From contig JAPLRD010000304.1 of the NCBI GenBank assembly GCA_026399375.1, forward strand, positions 1-44,040: 44,040 bases of DNA, written 5' to 3'. Under the pieces are notes generated by a model. The model was not told where the DNA came from. It worked only from the letters and a program-made list of their open reading frames with translations, and did not search any database. Source of the stretch: Pseudomonadota bacterium (GTDB lineage: Bacteria; Pseudomonadota; Gammaproteobacteria; Burkholderiales; SG8-39). Position numbers and translations under genes: made by a program. This document shows, piece after piece, positions 40,149 through 44,040 of this stretch. Positions within the stretch are counted from its first letter, which is position 1. Each line of letters begins with the position of its first letter.

Positions 40149-44040
<3,892 letters not shown>

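Overview
The window looks like a piece of a betaproteobacterial chromosome (Rhodocyclales/Nitrosomonadales-like). This rests on overall GC-rich composition, a beta-type IHF-beta gene, the SigF/NrsF-YedY1/YedZ1-Met-rich peptide gene set known from Azospira-type bacteria, and large multi-PAS hybrid kinases with an RpfG-type HD-GYP partner. All of this is from reading the sequence and from memory of the families; no database search was run.

Layout. 1-1450: the end of an integrated element on the minus strand (RecA-like ATPase cut by the window edge, two unknown proteins, an excisionase-like HTH). 1633-5229: an unknown two-gene minus-strand operon (409 and 335 aa) facing a divergent Xre-ImmA/IrrE pair whose Xre gene is broken by a small frameshifting deletion. 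5274-12238: accessory genes, including a SpoIIAA-like protein, a TMEM175-like channel, a broken LysR gene next to an MDR oxidoreductase/monooxygenase/isochorismatase operon, a cupin, two GSTs and a GST relic. 12319-13717: a HAD enzyme and a secreted protein. 13899-19973: an ECF sigma factor (SigF), its membrane anti-sigma NrsF, periplasmic MsrB and MsrA, a DUF1223 thioredoxin-like protein, a b-type cytochrome, a Tat-exported YedY-like molybdoenzyme, a MXKDX-repeat methionine-rich peptide and a second Met/Lys-rich peptide. This matches the periplasmic hypochlorite-scavenging system and carries three GTAAC-N16-CGAAT promoter motifs. 20030-23385: a truncated HPP gene whose stop overlaps that of an inserted-looking MFS-cupin operon, with a divergent LysR. 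23625-29854: two tandem hybrid sensor kinases with nearly the same kinase-receiver half. 30390-33324: a compact tyrosine recombinase, an unknown gene pair and IHF-beta. 33445-37023: a UmuDC-type translesion polymerase locus with several unknown small proteins; its UmuD begins at the UmuD' cleavage point and lacks the catalytic lysine. 37331-44040: a three-gene phosphorelay/HD-GYP operon, cut by the right edge.

How the genes fit together. The clearest functional unit is the SigF regulon: methionine-rich peptides would act as sacrificial oxidant sinks, regenerated by periplasmic methionine sulfoxide reductases fed through the cytochrome and molybdoenzyme. The other strong units are the UmuD'-UmuC mutasome locus and the two signalling blocks. 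Several accessory genes are decaying (Xre, LysR, GST, HPP), and a dispersed intergenic repeat lies at three junctions between gene blocks, so 1-23600 looks like a mosaic of acquired segments.
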